Of a DNA stretch of 64,000 nucleotides, positions 17,636 through 25,371 are shown piece after piece. The notes below the pieces were generated by a model. It ran no database searches. It was not told the origin of the DNA and saw only the letters and a program-made list of their open reading frames with translations. The translations under genes and the position numbers were made by a program. The stretch spans positions 1 through 64,000 of the forward strand of contig JBFXEW010000027.1 of NCBI GenBank assembly GCA_050179685.1. Direction: 5' to 3'. Within the stretch, counting starts at the first letter, position 1. Every line of letters begins with the position of its first letter. The stretch comes from GWE2-40-63 sp050179685 (GTDB lineage Bacteria > Bacteroidota > Bacteroidia > Bacteroidales > SZUA-534).

Positions 17636-17667
17636 TTGGCCCATTAAAACTTGTTTGCTTATCTTTA
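17636..17667 (+). promoter_or_regulatory. Predicted promoter of the UspA gene
   Basis: TTG (17636-17638) and TATCTTTA (17660-17667, one mismatch to TAnnTTTG) are separated by 21 bases. This places the transcript start about 8 bases before the ATG at 17681. Confidence 0.4.
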
Positions 17668-17680
17668 TAAAAAATTATCC

Positions 17681-18514
17681 ATGAAGCACATTTTGGTACC
17701 CATCGATTTTTCAAGTGATTCAATAAATGCTTTGGAGCATTCCATAATGATTGCCAATAAATTGTCGATGGACCTGATGTTAATTCATGTGAAGCGAAAA
17801 AATGCCGACTACGATCCTTCCTTTAATCTGAACGATTTTGACGAGGTGGTGCGTTCCGGAGTTATCGATAACTTTGAACAAATAGTTCATCAATACCAAA
17901 AGCAATTAAAAGGGAACTTCGATTATCGCATCCGCGAAGGAAGAATTTATACTGAAATTTGCCATCAGGCAAAATATGGCGATGCCGATATGATAATTAT
18001 GGGAACCCACGGCGTTTCAGGATTCGAAGAAAAATGGGTGGGCAGTAATGCGTTTCGCGTGGTGAGCAATGCCGTTTGTCCGGTACTTACTACCCGATAC
18101 AGTTTTCCCAAACGAGCCATAAAAAAAATTGTAATGCCCATCGACATTAGCAAGGATACACGGCTAAAAGTTCCCAAAACAGTAGAACTGGCCTTAATTT
18201 TTGGAGCCGAATTGCATGTGGTCGACGTTAGAGATAACAACAAATCTTCCACTAAAAAAATTCTTGATGAATACATGTTGCAGATTGGCACTTATTTAAA
18301 AAGGCACAAGGTAAAGTGGATGCGCGAATCGCTTAAGGGAAAGAATTTAACCAGTTCAATTATTGAATATGCCTTATTGGTAGATGCCGATTTGATATCG
18401 ATAATGAACGAACAAAACGAAAAAGCGAGAAATATCTGGTTGGGACCGTATGCGCAGCAAATGGTGAACCATTCTCCGGTTCCTGTTTTATCTTTTCAGT
18501 CGGGGAACGATTAA
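17681..18514 (+). CDS. Tandem-domain universal stress protein (UspA family)
   Basis: The 277 residues hold two UspA domains (about 1-145 and 146-277). The first has a good ATP-binding pattern: ILVPIDFSSDS at the start and MGTHGVSGFEEKWVGSNAFR near residue 106. The second, from IKKIVMPIDISKDT, lacks the GxxG loop and may have lost nucleotide binding. The start at 17681 follows a plausible promoter; an upstream ATG at 17651 would lie before the transcript start. Confidence 0.9.
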   Translation: MKHILVPIDFSSDSINALEHSIMIANKLSMDLMLIHVKRKNADYDPSFNLNDFDEVVRSGVIDNFEQIVHQYQKQLKGNFDYRIREGRIYTEICHQAKYGDADMIIMGTHGVSGFEEKWVGSNAFRVVSNAVCPVLTTRYSFPKRAIKKIVMPIDISKDTRLKVPKTVELALIFGAELHVVDVRDNNKSSTKKILDEYMLQIGTYLKRHKVKWMRESLKGKNLTSSIIEYALLVDADLISIMNEQNEKARNIWLGPYAQQMVNHSPVPVLSFQSGND

Positions 18515-18540
18515 ATAATAGGGTGTTTTGCAAAAATTAG

Positions 18541-18548
18541 TATCTTTG
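18541..18548 (+). promoter_or_regulatory. Minus-7 element of the SPOR-protein gene
   Basis: TATCTTTG is a perfect match to TAnnTTTG, 22 bases before the ATG at 18571. TTTTG lies only 10 bases upstream of it, not at the usual 19-21. Confidence 0.45.
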
Positions 18549-18570
18549 CAGCGCAAAAACAAAAGAAAAT

Positions 18571-19059
18571 ATGTGGTATAAACTGGTATTGGCAGGTAGT
18601 TTTCTTTTTATGACCGGCTCTATGGCAATTGCTCAGGAAGCAAATAAGCCGGAAGAACTTCCCAATGATATTTTCTCTGTTTTACAAGATAATTCCTTTG
18701 GCGGAAGCGTTCAATTGTTTCAGGATCCGGAGTTACATGTGCTGGTCGATAAAAACATCAGAATAAATAAAAAACAGGGAATTGAAGGTTACCGGATACA
18801 ACTTTTCTCCAGTTCAGGACAAGATGCCCGCGATAAAGCAAACCAGATGCAACAGCGGTTTATAGAACTTTACCCCGATTTTGATTACAATCAGGTGTAT
18901 ACCGAATATGCTGCTCCCTATTTTAAACTGCGGGTAGGCGATTTTCGGAATAAGAACGAAGCCTACGAATTGTATCATTCGGTTCGCAAAAAATTTCCCA
19001 GTTCTTATATTGTAAAGACAAGAATAAACTACCCAAAGCTTGAAGCCGAAAGTTTATAA
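18571..19059 (+). CDS. SPOR domain protein
   Basis: SPOR domains bind septal peptidoglycan that lacks stem peptides. This 162-residue protein has an N-terminal signal peptide (LVLAGSFLFMTGSMAIAQ) and a SPOR domain from about residue 72: EGYRIQLFSSSGQDARDKAN, then PYFKLRVGDFRNKNEAYELY. It is predicted to be periplasmic. It stands alone about 135 bp before the PurF-like gene. Confidence 0.9.
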   Translation: MWYKLVLAGSFLFMTGSMAIAQEANKPEELPNDIFSVLQDNSFGGSVQLFQDPELHVLVDKNIRINKKQGIEGYRIQLFSSSGQDARDKANQMQQRFIELYPDFDYNQVYTEYAAPYFKLRVGDFRNKNEAYELYHSVRKKFPSSYIVKTRINYPKLEAESL

Positions 19060-19193
19060 TTCAAACAGTACCTATTGGCAAAGGGCAATTCACCAGACAA
19101 AAAATTGCTTACAAGTATTCCCTATCTTTTTTAATAACCCCTGGTTCCGAAAATTTACAGAACCAAAATCTTACTTTTTAATTTCGATATACC

Positions 19194-21095
19194 ATGAGCG
19201 ATCCTATTAAGCATGAGTGTGGCTTTGTGCTGATTCGACTGTTGAAGCCTTTATCGTATTACCAGGAAAAATATGGAACCTGGCGTTTTGGCTTAAATAA
19301 GTTGTACCTGATGATGGAAAAACAACGGAACCGTGGACAGGATGGTGCCGGAGTAGTTTCCTTAAAACTCGACAATAAACCGGGAACAAAGTATTTGAGC
19401 CGTTCGCGTTCTAACGCGGCAACTCCTATTGTGAGTGTTTTTTCTGACATTAATAACCGAATGGAAAAGGCTTTGCTGGAAGGAAATGCCGATCCTTCTG
19501 ATGCTGAATATGCCAAAACAAACCTGCCTTTTGCCGGAGAAATACTTTTGGGACACTTGCGCTATGGAACTTTTGGCCGGAATAATATCGAAAATGTACA
19601 TCCGGTAATGCGCGAAAACAATTGGAAATCGCGAAACCTGGTAATTGCAGGCAACTTTAATTTAACCAATGTTGACGAGCTTTTTGAGCATCTGACCAGC
19701 CTGGGGCAACATCCAAAAGATTATTCCGACACGGTAACAATTCTGGAAAAATTAGGCCATTTTCTCGATGAGGAAAACCAGCGTTTGTTCCGGAAATATA
19801 AAAACGAAGGCTACTCAAATAAGGAAATATCGAAGCAAATTGCTCAAAAAATAGCGGTACATAAAATATTGGAAGAAGCCAGCAAAAACTGGGATGGCGG
19901 ATATGTGCTTGCCGGTTTAATTGGTCATGGTGATGCCTTTGTAATGCGCGACCCAAACGGAATTCGTCCGGCATTTTTTCATAAAGACGACGATTTTGTG
20001 ATTGCCGCTTCGGAACGCTCAGCCATTCAAACAGTATTCAATATTCCAATCGATCAGGTTCAGGAGATTAAGCCCGGAACGGCGCTAATTGTGAAGAAAG
20101 ACGGAAGTGTTGCAGAAGAAGTGGTGCGTATTCCCGGGGAATTAAAAGCCTGTTCTTTTGAGCGCATTTATTTTTCACGAGGCAGCGATCAGGATATTTA
20201 TACCGAGCGCAAAAAATTGGGAGAACTCATGGTTCCTGACATTCTAAAAGCAGTGGATTATGATATAGAGAATACCGTATTCTCATTTATTCCAAACACT
20301 GCCGAATCGGCTTTTTACGGAATGATGGAAGGGCTTGAGAACTGGCTGACTCAGGAAAAAGAACGCATGATTTTGGCCAAAGGAAAAGATTTAACACCGA
20401 AAGATCTGCAAAAAATTTTGGCCTTGCGACCACGTGCCGAAAAAGTTGCCATAAAAGATGTGAAATTGCGCACTTTTATTTCAGCCGATCACGGCCGCGA
20501 CGATTTGGTAGGGCACGTGTACGACATTACTTATGGTTCGGTGCGAAAAGGCATCGATAATCTGGTAATTATCGACGATTCCATAGTTCGCGGAACAACC
20601 TTGCGGCAAAGTATTTTAAAAATACTGGATCGTCTGGAGCCTAAAAAAATTGTGGTGGTTTCTTCTTCACCTCAGATTCGTTACCCCGATTGTTACGGTA
20701 TTGATATGACCAAACTTGGCGATTTTATTGCTTTTCAGGCGGGCATTGCCTTGCTCAAAGAACATAAAATGGAGCACATAATCGACAAAGTGTACCAAAA
20801 ATCGAAAGAACAACAGTTTTTGCCCAAAGAAGAAGTAATAAATTATGTTACCCATATTTTTAAACCCTTTACCCACGAGCAGGTTTCGGATAAAATTTCT
20901 CAATTGTTAAAAACCGACAGTATAAAAGCCGAGGTGCAGATTGTTTATCAAACGGTTGAAAATTTGCATCAGGCTTGTCCGACGCATCTGGGCGATTGGT
21001 ATTTTACCGGCGATTATCCTACTCCTGGCGGGAATAAGGTGGTAACCACATCGTTTATCAATTATATTGAAGGGAAAAATGAACGGGCCTATTAA
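19194..21095 (+). CDS. Large PurF-like amidophosphoribosyltransferase
   Basis: This 633-residue protein joins an N-terminal class II glutamine amidotransferase domain to a C-terminal PRPP-binding domain (VIIDDSIVRGTTLRQSI, near residue 463). The probable nucleophile is Cys9 in MSDPIKHECGF, preceded by 8 residues that would have to be cleaved, as in PurF propeptides. It is about 150 residues longer than standard PurF, so it is more likely the Bacteroidetes paralogue than the housekeeping enzyme. The last codon and the stop codon (21090-21095) fall within the end of a MITE-like element. Confidence 0.88.
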   Translation: MSDPIKHECGFVLIRLLKPLSYYQEKYGTWRFGLNKLYLMMEKQRNRGQDGAGVVSLKLDNKPGTKYLSRSRSNAATPIVSVFSDINNRMEKALLEGNADPSDAEYAKTNLPFAGEILLGHLRYGTFGRNNIENVHPVMRENNWKSRNLVIAGNFNLTNVDELFEHLTSLGQHPKDYSDTVTILEKLGHFLDEENQRLFRKYKNEGYSNKEISKQIAQKIAVHKILEEASKNWDGGYVLAGLIGHGDAFVMRDPNGIRPAFFHKDDDFVIAASERSAIQTVFNIPIDQVQEIKPGTALIVKKDGSVAEEVVRIPGELKACSFERIYFSRGSDQDIYTERKKLGELMVPDILKAVDYDIENTVFSFIPNTAESAFYGMMEGLENWLTQEKERMILAKGKDLTPKDLQKILALRPRAEKVAIKDVKLRTFISADHGRDDLVGHVYDITYGSVRKGIDNLVIIDDSIVRGTTLRQSILKILDRLEPKKIVVVSSSPQIRYPDCYGIDMTKLGDFIAFQAGIALLKEHKMEHIIDKVYQKSKEQQFLPKEEVINYVTHIFKPFTHEQVSDKISQLLKTDSIKAEVQIVYQTVENLHQACPTHLGDWYFTGDYPTPGGNKVVTTSFINYIEGKNERAY

Positions 21096-21335
21096 CGTGA
21101 GTTCGATGTAAAAAAACAGAATGAAAATTATTTAAAAAGAAATTGAATTCACCCCTAAAGTCTCCGCCGGGGCGGAACACATTTCCAAATTATTTTATTT
21201 CCTAGGATGGGGTTGTCCCCCTTGTGTTACTCACTTCGTTCGTGAACTTTTCTCATGACCGAAGGGAATAAAGCGCTTCGCTAAGTTGAAGGGGGTTAGG
21301 GGGATGAATATTCTTATGTCGAACTTACGTTATTA
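21090..21335 (+). mobile_element. MITE-like element, copy 1 (246 bp)
   Basis: The ends TATTAACGTGAGTTCGA and TAATAACGTAAGTTCGA (reverse strand) are near-perfect terminal inverted repeats. The interior has no coding capacity but has small hairpins (TCCGCC/GGCGGA near 21165-21178). The first 73 bases are identical to the inverted copy at 48632-48812. A 64-bp stretch (21225-21288, flanked by TTG on both sides) is absent from the other copy. It fills most of the gene-free stretch after the PurF-like gene. Confidence 0.82.
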
Positions 21336-21358
21336 AGCTTAGTCAGATGACATAAATT

Positions 21359-21390
21359 AAAAAAGGGACGGTATTTGCCGCCCCTTTTTT
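21359..21390. terminator. Bidirectional intrinsic terminator
   Basis: AAAAAAGGGACGG pairs with CCGCCCCTTTTTT. It can end the minus-strand acyltransferase transcript and any plus-strand transcript passing through the MITE-like element. Confidence 0.85.
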
Positions 21391-21409
21391 GTTTAAATGC
21401 TTTTTATAT

Positions 21410-22354
21410 TCAGCTCATTCTTCCTTTTATAGGCACGTAAGTCTCGACATGACGTTCGCTTTTGGTTTTGTAGATATCCTCAATAGTAATTAATATTCCG
21501 GTTTCTTCCACATCGCCAAAATAGGGATTAATACTTGTTCCAAAAACCTTCATGCTGGGCGATAGGTTCATGTAAGCATTAATTAAGGGCGGGATATTCT
21601 CGCCCAACTCACGAACTCTTTTCGACAGAATTTTGTAATTGGCTTCGTACGAATCTTCATTAAAAATTCCAGACAACTGTTCTTCGTTAAATTTCAAATC
21701 CAGTGGGTCGATTAAGCGTATCAGGTGTTCGTTATTTCCAAAATAACGTTGCATGAAATAAAGAATTAAGTTGCGTGCTTCCTGATTGTAATGTGTGTAC
21801 ATGGTTACTTTTCCGAAGAAATATTTTACTTCCGGATGATCAACAACCAACGAACCCAAACCATCCCAAAGGTTATCGAGGGCAAAAAGTCCGCGACGCC
21901 CGGCGTTGGTGGCCTGTTTGGCGGGAACCACAAACGAGCGACCCAACTCAATTAAATAGGGCAAATAATCTTTTTTAAATTCTTCGGAATAATGAAACAG
22001 TTTTGAAGTGGCTAACACAGGATTTCCTTCACTGTCGGTGGGAGCTTCGCTGCAAACAATGTAGCGGTAGCCGCCTAAAATTTCCTTTTCGCGCGGATCC
22101 CAAACAATCAGTTGTTTGTAAGGTTTTTCAGCCGTATCGTATTCATCAAGGTCAATTGCTTTACCGGTGCCTCCACCAGCTCCCCGAAAGGTTATTTCGC
22201 GTAGTCGCCCTACCTCTTTCATTAGGTTGGGGGCATCGTGATGCGAAAAAATATAAATTTCATTTTCTCCGAAATTAGTGGTTCGGACCAGTTTGTCGCG
22301 GGTTAATTCCTGTTCCAGTAAACGGAGATCGACCGCGTCAATTATTTTTTCCAT
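21410..22354 (-). CDS. glsB: GNAT-fold N-acyltransferase, glycine lipid synthesis (GlsB-like)
   Basis: This 314-residue protein resembles the OlsB/hemolysin group of N-acyltransferases: MKEVGRLREITFRGAGGGTG (near residue 45), LGGYRYIVCSEA (near 92) and LIELGRSFVVPAKQ (near 134). In Bacteroides thetaiotaomicron the adjacent pair glsB/glsA makes glycine lipids; GlsB adds the first acyl chain to the amine of glycine. The PlsC-type gene lies 84 bp upstream on the same strand, matching that pairing. The symbol is assigned by family and context, not by direct evidence. Confidence 0.8.
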   Translation of the reverse strand: MEKIIDAVDLRLLEQELTRDKLVRTTNFGENEIYIFSHHDAPNLMKEVGRLREITFRGAGGGTGKAIDLDEYDTAEKPYKQLIVWDPREKEILGGYRYIVCSEAPTDSEGNPVLATSKLFHYSEEFKKDYLPYLIELGRSFVVPAKQATNAGRRGLFALDNLWDGLGSLVVDHPEVKYFFGKVTMYTHYNQEARNLILYFMQRYFGNNEHLIRLIDPLDLKFNEEQLSGIFNEDSYEANYKILSKRVRELGENIPPLINAYMNLSPSMKVFGTSINPYFGDVEETGILITIEDIYKTKSERHVETYVPIKGRMS

Positions 22355-22438
22355 ATGCTGCTTAATTTTTGCGCAATATACAAATCATTTTTTTTGATGC
22401 TTCTTTCTAAAAACAGAGATGTGGGCAAAAAGTTAAAT

Positions 22439-23269
22439 TTATTCCATTTCGTAAGTTTTTTGGCGTACATAATTAACCCATTCCTGTGGAGTTTTTGATG
22501 CATCGAAGGTTTGCCACGGAATAGGCTTGCCAAAACTGATTACAACCTTCTGATCGTATTGTTTGTACATTTCGTCGACCAGATAAAGCATTTCAATATT
22601 AGCTTTTATACCCAATTTTTTGCGCACATTCGAAAGATTGTAAAAAAAGTCAGAATTTTTTCCATTAATGTGTACCGGAACAATGTCGCGTTGGTGCTTT
22701 ATGGCCATGGTAATAATGCTTTTCTTCCATTCCAGGTCTTCAATTTTGCCATTTATCTTACGGCTGCAAAGTCCTGCCGGAAAATAACAAATGGGAAACT
22801 CCGATTGGTAGGCTTCGTCGATGGCTTTAAAAGCCTGGCGGCTGTGACCACCGTGTTTATTTACAGGTAAAAAAGCTTCCTGTAAATTGGGAATACTCAT
22901 AAGTAAGTCGTTAACCGGAAAACGCAATTCGCCATAGTGGTCGTGTACCACTTTTATAAATACCCCACCATCGAGTCCGCCCAGCGGATGATTTGCAGCT
23001 AAAATAATACGTTTGTTTTCGGGCAGATTCTCCTTCCCTTTAATAATTATTTTAGCGCCAAACATCTTCAGGCCATTTTCAATAAAAGTGTAAGCATCGG
23101 CATGAGCATTGGCTTTCAGGTAGTCGTTAAATTCATCCTGATGTACAATACGTTTAAGTTTTTTGAGTAAAAACCGTGGAATAAACTTTAGTATTCGTGG
23201 GTTTTTACTTTGAATAAGTTCTTCAACGTTTATTTGAATGGCTTCTTTTTTATTATTGTCGCCTGACAT
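22439..23269 (-). CDS. glsA: PlsC-type O-acyltransferase, glycine lipid synthesis (GlsA-like)
   Basis: This 276-residue protein belongs to the 1-acylglycerol-3-phosphate acyltransferase superfamily. The catalytic motif reads NHPLGGLDGG (near residue 93), so His and Asp are five residues apart instead of the canonical four, and ICYFPAGLCSRKI (near 165) replaces the FPEGTRS block. GlsA acylates the hydroxyl of the N-acylated glycine. The gene is upstream of glsB on the same strand. A membrane-bound or membrane-associated enzyme is expected. Confidence 0.82.
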   Translation of the reverse strand: MSGDNNKKEAIQINVEELIQSKNPRILKFIPRFLLKKLKRIVHQDEFNDYLKANAHADAYTFIENGLKMFGAKIIIKGKENLPENKRIILAANHPLGGLDGGVFIKVVHDHYGELRFPVNDLLMSIPNLQEAFLPVNKHGGHSRQAFKAIDEAYQSEFPICYFPAGLCSRKINGKIEDLEWKKSIITMAIKHQRDIVPVHINGKNSDFFYNLSNVRKKLGIKANIEMLYLVDEMYKQYDQKVVISFGKPIPWQTFDASKTPQEWVNYVRQKTYEME

Positions 23270-23440
23270 TGCTTTTAAATTTTGTTTCGAAAATAAGAAA
23301 AAGATTGTAATGGTAATAATTGTAGTTTTATTCTATTTGTAACTCAATTAAAAAACAATCGACTAATTAATGCTAAATTCGTAAAGCGAGATAAATTTAA
23401 GGACATGAATTTTTAAAATGTTGTAATTAATTCAACGTGT

Positions 23441-23887
23441 ATGAAAACAATTTTATTTGTAGCATTACTGGTTTTTGCTCAGGTGCTTATGGCACAATCT
23501 GCCGATGCAGAAAAAGAAGCCATTAAGCAGGTAATTCAAACCGCTTATGTTGAAGGTTTGCAAAACGAGGGCGACACCCTTAAGATAAATTCTGGAATTC
23601 ACTCCGGGTTTAATTTACTGGGAGTGGGTGAGCAGGGTAATCTGTGGGCTCTTTCTATTGCTCAATGGAAAAACAACATTCAAAAAAAGCACCTGAAAGG
23701 GGAATTTCCGCGTAAGCCGGGCGAAGAGGTAAGCATTAAATTTCTGTTTATCGATATAACCGGAAATGCAGCGGTTGCAAAAATTGAGTTTTACGTGGGA
23801 ACACAACTTACTTTTGTCGATTACATTTCGTTGTACAAATTTCCGGAAGGATGGAAACTGGTAAGCAAGATTTTTTATAAATTCTGA
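23441..23887 (+). CDS. NTF2-like (lumazine-binding-like) secreted protein
   Basis: The 148 residues start with a signal peptide (MKTILFVALLVFAQVLMAQ). The mature part fits the NTF2-like fold: an N-terminal helix (EKEAIKQVIQTAYVEGLQN), then strands ending in TFVDYISLYKFPEGWKLVSKIFY. Similar proteins in Bacteroidetes are annotated as putative lumazine-binding, but no function is established. The gene ends 6 bp from the convergent hydrolase gene. Confidence 0.8.
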   Translation: MKTILFVALLVFAQVLMAQSADAEKEAIKQVIQTAYVEGLQNEGDTLKINSGIHSGFNLLGVGEQGNLWALSIAQWKNNIQKKHLKGEFPRKPGEEVSIKFLFIDITGNAAVAKIEFYVGTQLTFVDYISLYKFPEGWKLVSKIFYKF

Positions 23888-23893
23888 TTCTTT

Positions 23894-24652
23894 TTAAATT
23901 TCAATCACCTGAGAGGCCGCATAGCGCGAAGTAGCAATAAGTTGGTGAGAATTTTTCAGAGGTTCAAAGGCTTTCATAACAAGTTCAATGCGATTGTTGT
24001 CCTCAGAAATGTGCGATAAAAAGATGGTTTTTAAAGGGGAGCTGTTTAAGGATTCGATCAATTCATAAGCCTGGCGGTTGCTTAAATGCCCGTAATCGGA
24101 CGACACGCGCTTTTTTAAATGGATGGGGTATTTGCCGCCCATTAATAAATCGTGTTCGTAATTGGTTTCTAAAAAGGCGGCATCGCAGTATTTTAAATGT
24201 TCCCGGGTTTTTTCGCAGGCCGTTCCTAAATCGGTAATTACAGCAATTTGTTTGCCTTCAACCTCAATGCGGAACCCAACCGGATCAATGGCATCGTGCA
24301 ATTTACCAAAGGTGTGAACCTTTATTGAGCCAATCGAAATAGTTTCACCAGCTTCAAAATAATTTACTTTAGCTGAGCGGAAATCTTTTCGTGCTTTTTG
24401 GTAAGTCAGTTTTGTGGCGTAAGCTTCAATTTCATTTTTGTTGGTAACTATTCGCATTCCCTTTATATGGTCGGTGTGCTCGTGCGAAATGAAGAGTCCC
24501 TTCACTTTTTTAATGGAGAGTTTTTTATCGCGCATGCGTTGAATAAGTTGGCGGTTCGATAAGCCCATGTCAACTAAAACAGCTTCATGTTCATTCCCCA
24601 CATAGTAACAATTCCCATTACTTCCCGAAGCTAAAGCACACAATTGAACCAT
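23894..24652 (-). CDS. Metallo-beta-lactamase-fold hydrolase (YycJ/WalJ-like)
   Basis: This 252-residue cytoplasmic protein starts with MVQLCALASGSNGNCYYVG, characteristic of the YycJ group, and has the metal motif SHEHTDHIKG (near residue 55) and VITDLGTACE (near 138). YycJ relatives act as 5'-3' exonucleases or in cell-wall-linked regulation in Firmicutes; here the role is open. It is convergent with the NTF2-like gene. Confidence 0.9.
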   Translation of the reverse strand: MVQLCALASGSNGNCYYVGNEHEAVLVDMGLSNRQLIQRMRDKKLSIKKVKGLFISHEHTDHIKGMRIVTNKNEIEAYATKLTYQKARKDFRSAKVNYFEAGETISIGSIKVHTFGKLHDAIDPVGFRIEVEGKQIAVITDLGTACEKTREHLKYCDAAFLETNYEHDLLMGGKYPIHLKKRVSSDYGHLSNRQAYELIESLNSSPLKTIFLSHISEDNNRIELVMKAFEPLKNSHQLIATSRYAASQVIEI

Positions 24653-24843
24653 AATATTCCTTTTAAATCAGGGTGTAAATATGAAAACATTTTGCTCAAA
24701 TCCCTATAAAAAATGCAAAAAGCACCAATCGGCCTTTTTCACGATGAAGATTCACCTGCTGAACGTGAAATATCAGGGAACATCATAGTATCAGTACAAA
24801 ATCAAAAATATCGGGGTCCAAAAGTTATCAACAATGGTGCAAA

Positions 24844-24870
24844 AAAGTGTAGCTAAGTGGGTAAAAGTGG
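24844..24870 (+). promoter_or_regulatory. Triple MraZ box (operator of the dcw cluster)
   Basis: Three heptamers, AAAGTGT (24844-24850), TAAGTGG (24854-24860) and AAAGTGG (24864-24870), are each separated by 3 bases, giving a 10-bp period. This matches the known MraZ operator form of three AAAGTG(T/G) boxes with 3-base spacers. The array ends 39 bases before the mraZ ATG. Confidence 0.8.
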
Positions 24871-24909
24871 GAAAAATTCCTTTATTTTACCTCCTGAAAC
24901 AGAATAACT

Positions 24910-25371
24910 ATGACCAATTTTATAGGCGATCATCCTTGTAAGCTCGACGGAAAAGGGCGTATCCTTTTTCCCGCTGCCCTTAAAAAGCAGTTGGGCGAAG
25001 GTATGGATCGTTTTGTAGTTAAAAAAGATCTGTTTGAAAAATGTTTGGTGCTCTACACAACCGACGAGTGGGAGCGGCAAAACCAAATTATCAGGAACCA
25101 GGTGAATCCGTTCAATCAGGAACACAATCGCTTTCTTCGCGGTTTTCATCGGGGTACTGCCGAGCTGTTGCTCGATGGTAGTAACAGGCTTCTTATTCCC
25201 AAAAGGCTGCTCGACGAAGCCGGCATCGGTAAAGATGTGGTGCTTGCCGGTCAAGACAGTAAAATTGAAGTTTGGGATAAAGAGCGCTATGATAGCATGG
25301 CCGACAATGAACAGGAATTTGCTCAGTTGGCCCAGAAAATTATGCAACATTCGAAAAATGAGGAGGCATAA
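24910..25371 (+). CDS. mraZ: Transcriptional regulator MraZ
   Basis: MraZ is an AbrB-type double-SpoVT domain protein that forms a ring and regulates its own dcw operon. The 153 residues contain two repeats, GDHPCKLDGKGRILFPAALK (near residue 6) and ELLLDGSNRLLIPKRLLDEA (near 80), each with the Asp-x-Gly/x-Arg-x-x-x-Pro signature. It is the first gene of the cluster, and its stop codon overlaps the rsmH start by one base. Three MraZ boxes lie upstream. Confidence 0.96.
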   Translation: MTNFIGDHPCKLDGKGRILFPAALKKQLGEGMDRFVVKKDLFEKCLVLYTTDEWERQNQIIRNQVNPFNQEHNRFLRGFHRGTAELLLDGSNRLLIPKRLLDEAGIGKDVVLAGQDSKIEVWDKERYDSMADNEQEFAQLAQKIMQHSKNEEA

